Below the pieces are notes generated by a model, which was not told the DNA's origin, made no database searches, and saw only the letters and a program-made list of their open reading frames with translations. DNA of 64,000 nt from Protopterus annectens (Eukaryota > Chordata > Ceratodontiformes > Protopteridae): positions 1,070,926,068-1,070,990,067 of the forward strand of contig NC_056725.1 in assembly GCF_019279795.1 (NCBI RefSeq), given 5' to 3'. Both the position numbers and the translations under genes were made by a program. Numbering within the stretch: the stretch's first letter is position 1; the number at the start of each line of letters is the position of its first letter. Below, piece after piece: positions 1 to 12,276 of the stretch.

Positions 1-1000
1 TCACATTTGATTTTTCAGCACGGACTGACTTCGGACATTGTACACACTTCTGCGTTTTAGCAGTTTCGTCCCTTCCCTCTTATGCACAACCTATTATTCT
101 ATCTACTATCGGGGTTTGTAAGGGCACATTTATGTTATTTATGTCTGCAAATGGAATTAATGTGTTACAGAGAATGTACTTCTACATATTGATGTCTGCA
201 TGTGTGTATGCATATATACTTATAACAAACTCGCTGACCTCCACGGGGCAGTCCAATTAGAACCAGTCCATCCAACCCTGGCACGCCTGGTTCCATAATT
301 TCACACCCATAGTTCCTCCACCCCACCCGAGTTCAACATATACCATCCATTGTCCAGTTGATATTGCAGCCATTATACACCACTGCACATTGCCCTCTCC
401 CGAGCGTTAGGGCCCCTATACGTATGTTGTCCCAATCCATGTATTCTCAGGCTCTCCTACCATTTAGTTCTTGAACATACCTGCCTTGCTTGTGTAATGT
501 TCGGATGGCCAAATAGTCTATCAATGTTTGGGTAGTCCCACCAGGGTCTACCCTCTGTGTGTAAAGTAGACTTAGCAAATCAACAGTGTTACTCCCACTG
601 GTAATATCCTGCCTGTGATGTGAGTAGCAGTGCTTTGCTCACTCCTGCCCAGCTTGATATGACATACACTGACAGCGCTATACAATACTGGGGCTGCTGT
701 TGATTCCCTTCTCATTTCTTTTGTTTGCTTTATATGTATATATATATATATATTATATATCTGTACTTACTTATATACATTTCCTATGCTGGGCACTGCT
801 TAGACCCACGCAAGCGCACTCAGACTGGCTTATATGTGTTTACTGTTGCTTATTTGTGCTTACACCAGCTTACTATTGCTTTATTCATTGTGACAGTGCC
901 ACTTTGTTTGAATGATATTTAAGTTAAATATCTCATGCGGTACTCTTATGTCAGTTTTACAGCAAAACAACATTCATTCCACATGGAAAATGATATGTGC
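1..1000. other. No gene recognised
   Basis: Mixed-composition DNA. Six-frame reading shows only short open frames with no family resemblance. The only clear structure is a short (TA)n tract at about 733-765. I see no promoter or RNA gene. Confidence 0.6.
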
Positions 1001-1002
1001 TA

Positions 1003-1066
1003 CTGTTGGGCTAGAGCCGTGAATGCCTGTTCATTAGGCGGATGCTCTAAACACTACACTATTGAC
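1003..1066 (-). repeat. tRNA-like SINE head
   Basis: Read on the minus strand, this stretch starts with a box-A-like TAGTGTAGTGTTTAGAGC and ends about 45 bases later with a weak box-B-like region. It resembles the tRNA-like head at 47,343-47,410 (shared AATAGTGTAGTG...AGAGC). The box B is poor, so it is more likely a decayed SINE head than a tRNA gene. Confidence 0.35.
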
Positions 1067-1389
1067 ATTTACGTTGATACCACATGTTTTTCTCTATTTT
1101 AATGAATTTGATGTGTAAGCTACACTCGTCGGAGGGCAGCGATGCACAAACACGCTGCGCTTTGCTTACACCTTCGATATTGCAGCAATTCAAATGTATA
1201 ATAGAGACACAGGGAATCTAATTGTGAAAGTTCTGGGGACAGGGCTCAACATTCCACTACGTGCTTGTGTGTTTACTACTTCGATTTTATTTCACTGTTT
1301 GTGGACACTCTTGTATGCTTAGCATACATTTAAGTATCCACAGACACTGAATTACTGACTTACTATTAGAGGCGGGCTCTACTAGTAGG

Positions 1390-1615
1390 CATAGTAGGTT
1401 TTGCAACTGTCGGGGCATGTTTACACCTCCGTAGAGCACTTGTACATGCCCCCTGCACTTGCACACATTTCCTGTGCATGTCGAGGGTGCGGTGGCACCC
1501 CCTCATACATATTCATATGGCGCTGCTACACCATCTGTAGTGAGGATGCTCAGCGCAAGGCTAAAACCGTCCTTGCACGAAGCTTCTTGAATGCTGGGGT
1601 ATATCCTTTCTATCA
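1390..1615 (-). repeat. Dispersed GC-richer repeat, copy 1
   Basis: The reverse complement resembles 46,905-47,175. Both copies share GTGCAGGGGGCATGT, a CATATGxATGAGGG-like core, and an end related to GATTCAGTAATCC / CATTCAAGAAGC. GC content is above that of the neighbours. No coding potential is apparent and the element class is unknown. The copies are diverged and the boundaries are approximate. Confidence 0.45.
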
Positions 1616-2256
1616 AACAGATTTTTACAACTCATACCTCAAGGTGTAAACTTTGTAGCATTCCCTTTTCATTATATCTTTCAACTCCATTGCTACTTTT
1701 TCCTCTCAGATATTCTTCATATTCATATTTATTTACTGTACCTTCCAATTAGTGTTTGCCTTCATCTTCTTTTCCCTCTGCATGCTTTTTATGGACCATA
1801 CCACAACATCCATTAAATTGGCCTGTTCTTTCTTTACAACACCCACACTAATTTCTACATCTAACTATAAGATCTTCTTTCCTTACTGTTTTACCTAGGT
1901 ATAGTGGTACTTCCTCTTGTGTTTGTTCTAATAGATATTTTTACCTTGAAAGGACATATTGTTATCTTCCCCTTATTCAAGTCATATAACGTTTTTTCTT
2001 TTTATATGCATTGTACATCTCTTTTACTTAATGCCTTCTTAAATTCTGTAACTTTTTGATAGACATATTTCCATACTAATGTTATACCTCTTATTCTCAG
2101 CTTCTTCATATTTTTGTACTTTTCTTGTATCATATCCTCCATTCTAACCATCTTTCATAAAGCATTGTTTAAAACTTCTGAGTTCCACAAATACATTTTG
2201 TCTTTCTTTCATCAAGACACTTACATTTTTACTTATTCCTGTGTGCGTGTTTGTGA

Positions 2257-2257
<1 letters not shown>

Positions 2258-2350
<93 letters not shown>

Positions 2351-2383
2351 ACACATGCATGTTTATGTGTGTGTGTGTGTGTT

Positions 2384-2422
<39 letters not shown>
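2258..2422. repeat. (TA)n microsatellite, two tracts
   Basis: Near-perfect TA repeats at about 2,258-2,344 and 2,387-2,420, separated by a short ACACATGCATG/(GT)n segment. Open frames here that translate to alternating Tyr-Ile are artefacts of the repeat. Confidence 0.97.
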
Positions 2423-2424
<2 letters not shown>

Positions 2425-4372
2425 ACACCCTTGATAACTGCCCATATTGTGTTATGATGTGCAAAATTCACTACATTCACTTATTTCCTCTGAAAACAAA
2501 GGTAAATCAATTTCATTCTCAATGTACTTCTTCTATATGTACACTATCTTTCCTTTGTGTATTCATCTGTAAACAATGCGTAAATTCTTCACATTTTTTC
2601 AGCACTGGACATCTCTTTTTCTTCTCCACCTTACATCACAAATAAAGTCTGTTACAACTGCAATGTCCATATCTGGCAAAAATATGTTTCATCCTTTCAG
2701 AAAAATATGTTCTTTCTTTCATATCTGTATACAAGTATGTAATTATTAACATGAATATTCTTTATATTATTATATTACCGACTTTCTCCTTGGCACATCT
2801 GTTGAACATACATCTGAAACTTTTCTTCTTACGTTTTTATAAGCAAAGCAATCCCAATTTATTCTTCCTTCCTCCTATCCCAAATAACATTAATTATCTT
2901 ACATCTGGCAAATAGGTAATACCTTCCTTCAAAACCCTAACCACTTGCATTCTAAACATCTCATTTCACTTTTAATACTATTCATCTTCAGAGAAAGTAA
3001 CAAAAAATACCTTCTGCTTTTTTCTTGAGTTGTATAACTTCCTCCTTCATTTTCAAATGTTGGGTGTTTCAGCCTGTCATCTACTGAATTCCTTTCATCA
3101 CCCACTTCCTAACCCTTATCTTAAGACTGCAAACACCAGATCTGTTTTCTATGTGTACTTATAAATCATGTAAATTTTCATTAGCTGTTTTCAACTTTTC
3201 ATAATCAACAACACTGCTTTCACTTTTAGATTCAGTCAAACCCACAGAAAAAAAAACATGGCCCCCTCTCTCAAGCATTATTTCATTTCTAGAAATAACA
3301 GGCACTTAATCTAATTAATTCCACATCTATTTATTCTGCATTCCCCGTTCTCACATATTATAGTCAAATTGCAGGTCTCCTTATTTCAAACACCTTGTAC
3401 ATTTCATTTTGCATCTTTTTAAATAATTGCTCTTTTCAACATACTGTGTCATTACCTGCTACAACTGTGACTTACTGGGTGTCATTCATCTTCATACAAA
3501 TAATACATCTTTAGTTGTGCCCTGTATCTATTGCTTCACTTTTTTCATTCAGTATTACTACATATTGCATATGCTTTAGTACTATTTATTGTTAGATCCA
3601 GTATCAGGATTCCAGTACTTAAGTCTCTTTCATCCATAACTCTTATGTGCAGCTTCAACATATGCTCAAATGTCCTTAAATTTCTTTAATTTCAGTCTCT
3701 GAAACTTCAGCACTTTATTCTTCTGGAAACATATTAATTTCATAGAATTTGGTCTTTTATTTAATCACTTTGATACATTTTTTAACAATGGAAGTACCTC
3801 AAAAGTCAAATCACAAAATTCTTCATTATTTAGCTGCAGCAGGGTATGAAAGTCTAAAGATTTAAATCCTAGGGATGCAACTAATTTATCCCAGACAACA
3901 TACCTGATTACTGGCTACTTGCTTCTTACTCTCATAACTGGTCTCCATTTTATGTCCAAAAACTGCAGTCCTTTTTTCACATTCATCAGCAACTGCTGAA
4001 TAGAAAGAAGTACAATCACAAAACCTCATCTGGACAGTAATCAGTGGCCAGAATTTAATCCCACATCCTTAGACTTTTAAGACACTGATTTAACAAGATG
4101 ACTTAAAAAGGAAAAAAAAAACTGAAGATCAGAGAAATTACAAAAATGTATGTGTTTCAAAGGGACTGACAGACATACCCTCTACACTATGACTTATTAT
4201 TTTTTTTCATAAAGGTAGCCACCTTTAAACAGAAGCATAGCTTGGGTGGGGAGAGATGGGGAAATATTGGGAGGGCATGACCAGCCATCCACCATCCTGC
4301 TTTTTCCTTTTCAGTATATATTTTGGAGATCTCAAAAATAGTAGGGATCTGAGGAGCTGAGGTTACAAAAAA

Positions 4373-4696
4373 TTATAAATCTCTTCTGTAAGGGACCCCT
4401 GAAGAAAAAAAATCATCCAAATGCAGGTCAACATTTCTATAAGCAGTATTAACTTGGTTTCTTGATATTAAAGTACATACAGTATCATTCAGCAAAATAT
4501 TAACCGTCATACTAAAATAATCAATTGCCTCAAATGTAATAGCAAAGCCTTGCTTGTCCATTTTCATAACTCTTACTGATCTGTCCTTAATAAGCAAATC
4601 TAAAAGAAACATCTCCTTTTGTGAAAAGTTGAACATTTGAGTACATTTGGTATTTAATGTACCAAATCTGTAAATATATTCACATGCCTTTTCCAT
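4373..4696 (-). pseudogene. 107-aa open frame, unrecognised
   Basis: An uninterrupted minus-strand frame of 107 codons starting at ATG 4,696. The product has mixed composition with no signal peptide, membrane segment or zinc motif. It is not a simple-repeat artefact. It lies at the 5' side of the A-rich minus-strand relic, where an ORF1 would be expected, so it may be an ORF1 fragment of that LINE. No family was recognised. Confidence 0.25.
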
Positions 4697-4739
4697 GGCT
4701 TGAATAACTGTATGGGAGGTGGGTTGTAGGTACTCATCT

Positions 4740-5289
4740 TTTTAAAGTAATTAGAAACATATGTTTCCTCTTAAAAAGAATTTGTGGGCATAAATATAAT
4801 ATTCAGAGGAAGTTTATTAACAATGCCCTGTATAAGCAGGTACCAATTTACAATAATTGAAAAAAATAAACATTAACCCTAAGAGAGGTAGTTGGGAAAC
4901 CAAACGTGTGTATAGAGAGTTTTTTTTTTAAATTGAAACTTATGGCGGAATTCATGGTCTGGGGCTTTGCATACTTGTAGTTGTGATCCACAAAGAGTGG
5001 CATTATGTGGTTATGCAGATTCTAGACTGTCAGGATAACTATGAAAATGCAAAGGACTTTGTTCTGAACATGCCCCCTTTTGAAACTCCATAACATGATT
5101 TACGCATAACTGATAGGGGGATAGCTGATATTCTGTTAAGGTGGTTTACATCTATGTACATGAGCTAGATTCAGAGACATGAACCTATGATGAACTCATT
5201 TGTATACAAAGTGTGCAAATTGCCCTGAAGTTACCCCAGAAAGCAGCCATTTTTTTCAGTCCAATACAGAGATGTGATAGGAGCTGATA
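4740..5289. other. No gene recognised
   Basis: AT-rich sequence between the LINE-like relic and the minisatellite. No open frame has family resemblance. Confidence 0.5.
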
Positions 5290-6720
5290 TGGTGCTGCAA
5301 CATTCCTGGACATTTGTACTGGTGGGTTGACTTGGGTAAATGTATTATTTTGATGCTTGTGCATAACTGGACATTTTATTGAAGGGATCACATGGGTAAA
5401 ATGTGTACTTCAGTACTTGTGCATACCTGGACAATTTATTGAAGGGGTCACATGGGTAAGATGTGTATTTCAGTGCCTCTGCATACCTGGACATTTTATT
5501 GAAGGGGTCTCATGGGCAAAATATGTTTTTCAGTGCTTTATGCATACCAGGACATTTTATTGAAGGGGTCACATGGATAAAATGTGTATTTCAGAGTTTT
5601 TGCATACCTGGACATTATATTGAAGGGGACACATTGGTAAAATACGTATTTTAGTGCTTTGTGCATACTTGGACATTTTATACTAGGGATTGTTTGGGTG
5701 AAATGTATATTTCAGAGTTTGTGCATACCTGGACATTATATTGAAGGGATCACTTTAGTAAAATATGCATTTTGGTGCTTTGTGCATACTTGGACATTTT
5801 ATTCTAGGGGTTGCTTGGGTGAAATGTATATTTCAGTGCTTGTGCATACCTGGACATTATATTGAAGGGGTCATGTGGGTAAAAGTTGTATTTCAGTGCT
5901 TGTGCATACTTGGCCATTTTATTGAATGGGTCATGGGGAATGTGCATTTCAGTGCTTGTGCATGCCTGGACATTTTATTGAAGGGGTCATGTGGGTAAAA
6001 GTTGTATTTCAGTGCTTGTGCATACTTGGCCATTTTATTGAATGGGTCATGGGGAATGTGCATTTCAGTGCTTGTGCATGCCTGGACATTTTATTGAAGG
6101 GGTCATGTGGGTAAAAGTTGTATTTCAGTGCTTGTGCATACTTGGCCATTTTATTGAATGGGTCATGGGGAATGTGCATTTCAGTGCTTGTGCATGCCTG
6201 GACATTTTATTGAAGTGGTCACTTAAGTGAAATGTGCATTTCAGTGCTTGCGCATGCCTGAACATTTTATTGAAGGAGTCACTTCTTGTATGAAATGTGT
6301 ATTTCAGTGCTTGTACATACCTGGACACTTTACTGATGGTGTTGGTTGAATGAAATGTTTATTTTACTGCTTGTGCATACCTGAACATATTTCTGAAGGG
6401 GTAATTTGGGTGAATATTTCATTTTATTGCTTAAGCAGACCAGGGTATGTTGCTAAAGGGGTAAGTTTGGTTAATGCTTCATTTTTGTGCTTTTGCATCC
6501 TAGGAAATGTTATTGCAGGTGTCACTGAAGGAGAAAATTCATTTGTGTGTCAAGGAAGCACTTGCTCATACACGGTCAGACTGCTGAAGAGATTGCTGGC
6601 CATAATAAATTATTTTGTCATTTTAGTGTTTGTGCATACTTAATTCAAACTAATGAAGAGGTTGCTGTGGAAATAATTCATTTGTGTGCCAAGGAAGAGT
6701 TTATGCATACTTGGACAAAC
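5290..6720 (+). repeat. ~60-bp minisatellite with 116-bp higher-order unit
   Basis: About 22 head-to-tail units built around GCATACCTGGACATTTTATT, GAAGGGGTCA and TATTTCAGTGCTTGT. Unit starts (the GCAT) lie at about 5361, 5421, 5481, 5542, 5602 and 5663. From 5,904 the spacing alternates 56 and 60 (5904, 5960, 6020, 6076), giving a 116-bp unit repeated about three times almost identically. The array decays gradually on both sides (5,290-5,350 and 6,340-6,720). Since many units are multiples of 3, long repetitive open frames arise. I read them as artefacts. Confidence 0.92.
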
Positions 6721-7080
6721 AAGGTCATGGATTGCAACTCCAATATCAAAGGAGGAACAGTGCATTTAAGAATGGATGTGCGTACTGAAGGGATGTTGGA
6801 ACATGAACTGCAAACAGTCTCATTAGCATACTACACTTTACAACATCTCATTATTTTATTAGGCCTTGCACAGCATAAATGGCATCTATGAATTGTTCCT
6901 TTGCAACGCTCACTTATAAGCATCAGGAATACTCCCTATCACATTTCCATAAGCAGCTATGAATACCTTCCTTAACACCAAAATGCTACAATGTTTAAAT
7001 GATAATATTTCCATCCTCCCAGTGCTTAACCTTAGGGCTTCTGAACTCTGATAACTTTCATGGAAATAGGGCCCATAAAC
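6721..7080. other. No gene recognised
   Basis: Flank of the minisatellite. No supported feature. Confidence 0.5.
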
Positions 7081-7147
7081 ATGTATATCTATATCTGTAT
7101 ATATCTATATCTATATCTATATCTATATCTATATCTATATCTATCTA

Positions 7148-7209
<62 letters not shown>

Positions 7210-7284
7210 AAATATGTAAATATCAGGAGCCATATATCTATATCTATATCTATATCTATATCTATATCTATATCTATCTATATG
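7081..7284. repeat. (TATATC)n / (TA)n compound microsatellite
   Basis: A hexamer TATCTA/TATATC run at 7,083-7,146, then a (TTTA) and (TA)n run to about 7,206, a short unique stretch, and a second hexamer run at about 7,233-7,282. Confidence 0.95.
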
Positions 7285-7299
7285 TATTGGAAGTTTTAT

Positions 7300-8640
7300 T
7301 TTCATATCATGGTTCATATTTTATCATTTGTTGGTTTATTTTATGTTTTGACACATAATAATTTTTAAATTTTTTGTCTTAAAAGATTTTTGTTTAGATA
7401 ATAGATGATAATCATCAAAATTTGCATCTCCAAAACTGGAAAAAAATCATATGAAGGCAAATAAGGATGATGTATGAGTTATCTAAATAGATTTGTTCAG
7501 AAATTGTAATTAGTTACTTGTGTATATGTCATCTTATAAGGGTCAACAGATGAAATTGCATAGTTATCCGTTATCACTGTTAAACTGATAGTAAAGAGAA
7601 GAAAGCATTCACTAAACAAAATATGTTATGCAACATCCAGCTGGTTTAATTGAACAAAGCATACAAATAAAGAAACTTTGAGAACATTATGTTAAGCTCA
7701 TCATAATAGGTGCAGAAAACAGATGTGCTGATATTTAATCTCTAACATAGTTCATAACCACAATATCACACATAATTCAATATCCAAACCATTTATTCAG
7801 AAACCTTTTCACTTTCAGAATATTTCTGTCTAGCATAATCTATGTGAGGCACACATAATGACAATTTAATGTTTCTCTGAGGTGCAGAAGGGTTCATCAT
7901 TACATCTCTTGCCAAGGGAGAACATTAAATTCACATTATACATAGCATCCTGTTCATTTTTTTATGAAATAAGTGATTTGCACATAAAAAGTTTCAACTC
8001 ACAGTCTTAAGTTCTATTTTCAAAGAAGTTTAAGACAACTGCATTGCTGTAGGGTAACTTAAACTAATATTCAGCTAAAGAGAGCACTAAATATAACAAA
8101 ACTAATCGAAAGTAAACTGCAGATTTTTTTTCATATCTTGTGGAGCTTTGGGGTGATAATATGTGCACTAAGTAGCCAGTGAGAATTAATAAATTTCAGT
8201 GCATTTGTGAAATACTTTCAGGGAAACTGTTTAGTCCTAATGTGTTGATAATATCTAATTAGATTTTCCTGAATGAGCCCACCTTGTATTGGGAAGGTGG
8301 GCTAACTGATGAGGTAGAATGATTTGAGAACTAGTTTCATTGTTGTGTTTTTGTGGATTTTGTGTAAAATATGTTAAAAGGTGCTCTTTTTGTGTCTCAG
8401 TATCAGTTCCGAAATGTATTCTAGGAGTCCTCTGATGTTTTAAAAAAGGCTGATACCAAATTCTTAGTCTGGCATCTCGGTGTAATATCCATCAATTACT
8501 GAATGTTCCTGCTCTGAGGCTGCAGTCATTTCATCTATACTTAAATATTTGGAATGGTAAATCAGGAACCCGAAGACACCCTATTAAAAGTATTATCATT
8601 TCTGGACTAAATTTGTTTGAAAATGCAAATTAATAAATTT
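7300..8640. other. No gene recognised
   Basis: AT-rich sequence without long open frames or recognisable repeats. The only compact structure is the perfect inverted repeat at 8,276-8,303, listed separately. Confidence 0.5.
8276..8303. other. 10-bp-stem hairpin
   Basis: AGCCCACCTT and AAGGTGGGCT form a perfect 10-bp inverted repeat around the 8-base loop GTATTGGG. It stands out in AT-rich DNA, but no transcript context is visible. Confidence 0.6.
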
Positions 8641-8731
8641 CCTATTTGTGCTTTGTTTTCAGAAAAGTGGTCCAGTTTCATATATGCTGAAATATACCAC
8701 TTGTAACATCCAAAGATTTATGAATATCAGA

Positions 8732-8734
<3 letters not shown>

Positions 8735-8772
<38 letters not shown>

Positions 8773-8780
8773 TATATCTG

Positions 8781-8816
<36 letters not shown>

Positions 8817-8820
8817 TATA

Positions 8821-8873
<53 letters not shown>

Positions 8874-8900
8874 CTAGATATAGATATATTTTTATAGATA
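8735..8900. repeat. (TA)n microsatellite, interrupted
   Basis: TA repeats broken by short AAATA, CTG and GTA interruptions, ending in TAGATA-type repeats near 8,900. Confidence 0.96.
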
Positions 8901-8999
8901 GATATCACCAAAAAGGACAAAAACAGAAAACGTCCGTCTTGTCTTATGTAGATGTTAAACGCTATAACCAATACTGGAAACACAGCTACAGTCTTCAGT

Positions 9000-9570
9000 G
9001 CAAGCTTTAATGAATGATTGCTTTCACCTCATAATTAACAGAGACCATCAGAATACATAAAGATAATTAGACAAAAAAATGTGACAAATTAAAAAAAAAA
9101 TGTCAACTTCTAAAATACAAAATCAAGCAAAAAATGTAATTTCAGAAATATAAATTCAACATAATAAAAAAACTGTTAATAATATATTCAGTATTAAAGA
9201 AATAAATAATAAAGCTTTAAACATATCTAAAACATTATAGCCTAGCTGTGAACTTCTTTAAATAGCAATTTATTAATTTAGTTTTATTCAAATCAGTGTT
9301 TTTTTGCCGTGTTCAACATTAATTGCCACACTAATTCATGGTTCTCCAATAAATGCTTCCAGTCACCCTCTCTATTTAGAAATGGAAATTTCCCCAAATT
9401 AGTTATCCATTTTTTTTTTGGGTGGGGGTGCAGTATACAGTCTTAAGTACAACACAGTTTTCAATTAAATTCAATGGGATGTGGCATTGCACTATTGCAC
9501 CAGTTTTTTGTAAGAAACAGTGAGTATTAGAGTAGTTAAGTCTAATAAATGTGGTGGGCATAGTCATATC
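9000..9570. other. No gene recognised
   Basis: A-rich sequence with no supported feature. Confidence 0.5.
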
Positions 9571-9586
9571 AGGATATATCTATCTG

Positions 9587-9637
<51 letters not shown>

Positions 9638-9670
9638 CTCTCTCTCTCTATCTATCTATCTCTCTATTTT
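9571..9670. repeat. (CTAT)n / (CT)n microsatellite
   Basis: About 16 CTAT units followed by a (CT)n stretch and more CTAT. Confidence 0.96.
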
Positions 9671-10400
9671 TTCTTTGTCAGTGATCATGTTTGTAGTTTT
9701 CTGAAAAGCTTGAATGGTTTAGTCACATTTAACTAGGCACATAAAAGTTAGCTAGAGTATTTTTTATTTAATTTATTTTTGTTATTTATTTTTATGTTTT
9801 GTATATGATCTAGGGGCTTACGGTGGAGGTCTGATTGGGTTTGAGGTATGGCACTATGTCACTTGATTCATGGCTGGCTTTTTTGGCATTTTTAGTGGAT
9901 TAAATTCAAGGGGAAAAATGCTTGGCTGGGATTCAAAAAGTTATCACATTGCAGTAACCAATTTTAGATGATGAGTATTTATATGACAATAAAGACGATC
10001 AGTGACAGACTGAATATGATTGTGGAAAGCCACAAAATCCTGCATATTCTGTAAATGGTGGTATAATGAGACTGAAATGCGCAACAGTATTAAAATGAAG
10101 GCAATTGCAGATGGAAAAAAATTATCTCCCACCCCTTCAATTATTTAAATTTATTGGCCATCCTACAGTATTTCATAGTACCAAAATACAAAAGTAACCA
10201 CCCCTTTCAGTCCATCTTGCTGTTTTAAAAATAGTAACTCTCCACTAAACCTTAACTTTTTAAACAGGTAAAACTCAAGTTACCTACTTTCATATCTAAC
10301 TTCTCTAGTGCACACTGCAGAGTGCATTCTTTTCAATCTTACCTTTAAGCATCCCTGTTACTAGCACTTTCTCTAATACCTAAAAAGATCATCTCTACTT
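9671..10400. other. No gene recognised
   Basis: No supported gene. The last part may include the untranslated 5' end of LINE copy A, but I cannot place that boundary. Confidence 0.45.
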
Positions 10401-10549
10401 GACTCCAAGTAGACTTTTCTCTATCTGTTAAACCTAGCACTTGCTCCTACAGTACTTATTACCTTGATACGGCACTCTTATAGATAGCACCTCAAAAGGC
10501 AACCCCCATTTCTCGGTCACCCACGTCCCCGGAATCTCTTTTAAAGTTT

Positions 10550-11503
10550 TTGTCTAGTCCTTCTAGCATGTCGAGGGATCAGTTGCTAGTGTCCTCTCCT
10601 GCTCAGCTGGTGAACCTGGGAATATTGAGGCAATGTTACAATTGCCTCATGTACACAGACAACCCTCTCCTCCTCCCACAAAACACAAATACATGCGAGA
10701 GATGCAACTATACGGCCAAACTGGAGGCTGAGCTCTCTCAACATAGGACTGGCAAGACCAGTCAGGAGGAGAACGTTACCACACACACTATAGACCCAGT
10801 CTCACATAGTACCATCACAACCTCAAATCATACACATAAACACACAAAGACATACTCGGCTCTGATCAAAAATCTACCAAAACAGCAGAGGCCACCAAAG
10901 CAGACACCCAAACAACCACCACCTCAGAACACAACACCTGCAACACATAGACCTCACAGTCAGAGTGTCAAACAGTCACAGCCCTTAAGGCCAAACACAA
11001 TGCCAGACACACTAGTCATTGGTGACTCCATAGTCAGACACACTGACGTCCCGCTCACCAGACTGAGTAAGGAGAAGGTCACAGTAAGCTGCCTGTCGGG
11101 CGCTAGAATCCGCCACATAACGCAAGCACTCAGGTCTCTCAACAGCAGGTACAAATACGACTCAGTCATTGTCCACGCTGGTGTAAACGACCTGAGACGT
11201 ACCTCCTTGGACTACATGAAAAGAGACATTGAGGAGCTCTCTGATTATGTAGCCCAGGCAGGTATGACCCTGACCTTGAGCAGTATCCTACCTTCACCAA
11301 GAATGATGCCACAATACAGAGATAAGATGATCAGCTTTAACAATTGGCTTAAACTCTGGTGTCATTCAAAGGGGATCAATGTCTGTCTGCCTGGGATGAC
11401 ATGCTGGACAAGCCACGCTGCTTTGCAAGGGACGGCTTGCACCTGTCACCCTGGGATTCCGGATATTGGCAAAGGCTCTTGCCACCCCATAGTGACTTTT
11501 TAG
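10550..11503 (+). pseudogene. LINE copy A ORF1: zinc motif plus SGNH esterase
   Basis: A frame of 317 codons. Near residues 25-55 it has a Cys-X2-Cys ... Cys-X2-Cys pattern (QCYNC and CERC), suggesting a small zinc-binding module. A proline- and threonine-rich linker follows (about residues 75-155). From about residue 157 comes an SGNH-hydrolase-like domain: the nucleophile block GDS at 11,021-11,029 and the GVND block at 11,180-11,191. The expected last block with catalytic Asp and His (DGLHL at 11,431-11,445) is present in the DNA but in a different frame, so an indel near 11,385-11,430 truncates the domain. In CR1-like elements this ORF1 is thought to act in the RNA-protein particle. Copy D retains the same last block in frame with its neighbours. 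Confidence 0.85.
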
Positions 11504-11562
11504 GCAAGGCTCAAATTCTAAACCTACCACCCTAGAACACAAAAAGGAAAAAACTAAGGGTA

Positions 11563-12220
11563 ATGCTGCTCAATGCCAGAAGTCTAAATCTCAAAATGCA
11601 TGCACTCGAGGCCCTTCTCAGTATGGAGAACATCGATGTCTGTGCAGTGACAGAAACCTGGTTCAAGGCTCCTGAGAGCACCCCAGCACTATCAGGTTTT
11701 ACCTCTTATCATGCGTTCCGCCCCAAAATCCGGACAATACCAAGAAAGGAGGGGGGGTATCCATATTCATCAAAGACACCCACACCTCAAGACTGGTGGC
11801 AATGCACGATGCATCGGAGACCATCCAGGTGCAATTAACCATAGGCAAGACTGCTCTGCAAATTGTAGCATGTTACAGGCCACCCTCACAAACTCAGGAA
11901 CCTCACATGGCCTTCCTGAAAACACTAGAGGGGATAAATGTATCACCAAACACCATCATACTAGGTGACTTCAATTACCCTAATATAGACTGGGAACACT
12001 ACTCAAGCCCAAACACCTAGCCCAAAAGTTCCTGGAATTCATAAACTCAAATGCCATGGAACAACTAGTCACCATCCCCACAAGAGGAGAAAACATACTT
12101 GATCTCATCATCACGAACATGGGAGCACAATGTTCAACACCAGAAGTATACCCCTCACTGGTGAGATCAGATCACAAACTAATCTCGCTGGAGGTCCTCA
12201 TCCCACCCCACCTGAAATAA
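11563..12220 (+). pseudogene. LINE copy A ORF2, endonuclease part
   Basis: AP-endonuclease-like domain at the start of ORF2, split over at least three frames. Readable landmarks are NARSL just after the start (11,563), the ETWF block near 11,655, a YRPPS-like block near 11,877, the LGDFNYPNIDW block near 11,965-11,997, and a final SDH block near 12,170. In working elements this domain nicks the target DNA to prime reverse transcription. Frame breaks occur near 11,740-11,800 and after 12,018. Confidence 0.82.
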
Positions 12221-12276
12221 AAAATACCACAGTAAAGAACTTCTAGAAGACCGACTTCACACTTCTAAAGACTAGT

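Larger units (their letters stand above)
1650..4730 (-). mobile_element. Probable L1-like LINE relic
   Basis: The plus strand is pyrimidine-rich throughout, so the minus strand is A-rich, matching the base bias of the L1-like LINE at 28.5-32.2 kb. Minus-strand translation gives stretches of lysine- and glutamate-rich, protein-like sequence broken by stops. One such stretch near 1,750-1,920 holds a cysteine cluster and another near 3,750-3,990 reads as a leucine-rich segment. No intact reverse transcriptase motif was found. Two (TA)n tracts interrupt it. Assignment to the L1 group rests on composition and general look only. Confidence 0.33.

Noticed and set aside
2114..2645. Open frames of alternating Tyr-Ile on both strands
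   Set aside because: Direct translation of (TA)n. The same applies to 7,000-7,370, 8,650-9,010, 30,100-30,310 and 53,240-53,530.
5357..6328. Series of 60-80-codon frames with CIPGHFIEGV repeats
   Set aside because: They exist because the minisatellite unit is often 60 bases. Neighbouring units shift frame and there is no start or promoter context.
5290..6720. CRISPR-like array
   Set aside because: No unique spacers. The whole unit repeats, and the surrounding genome is vertebrate.
8276..8303. Rho-independent terminator
   Set aside because: A hairpin but no T run, and not a bacterial genome.
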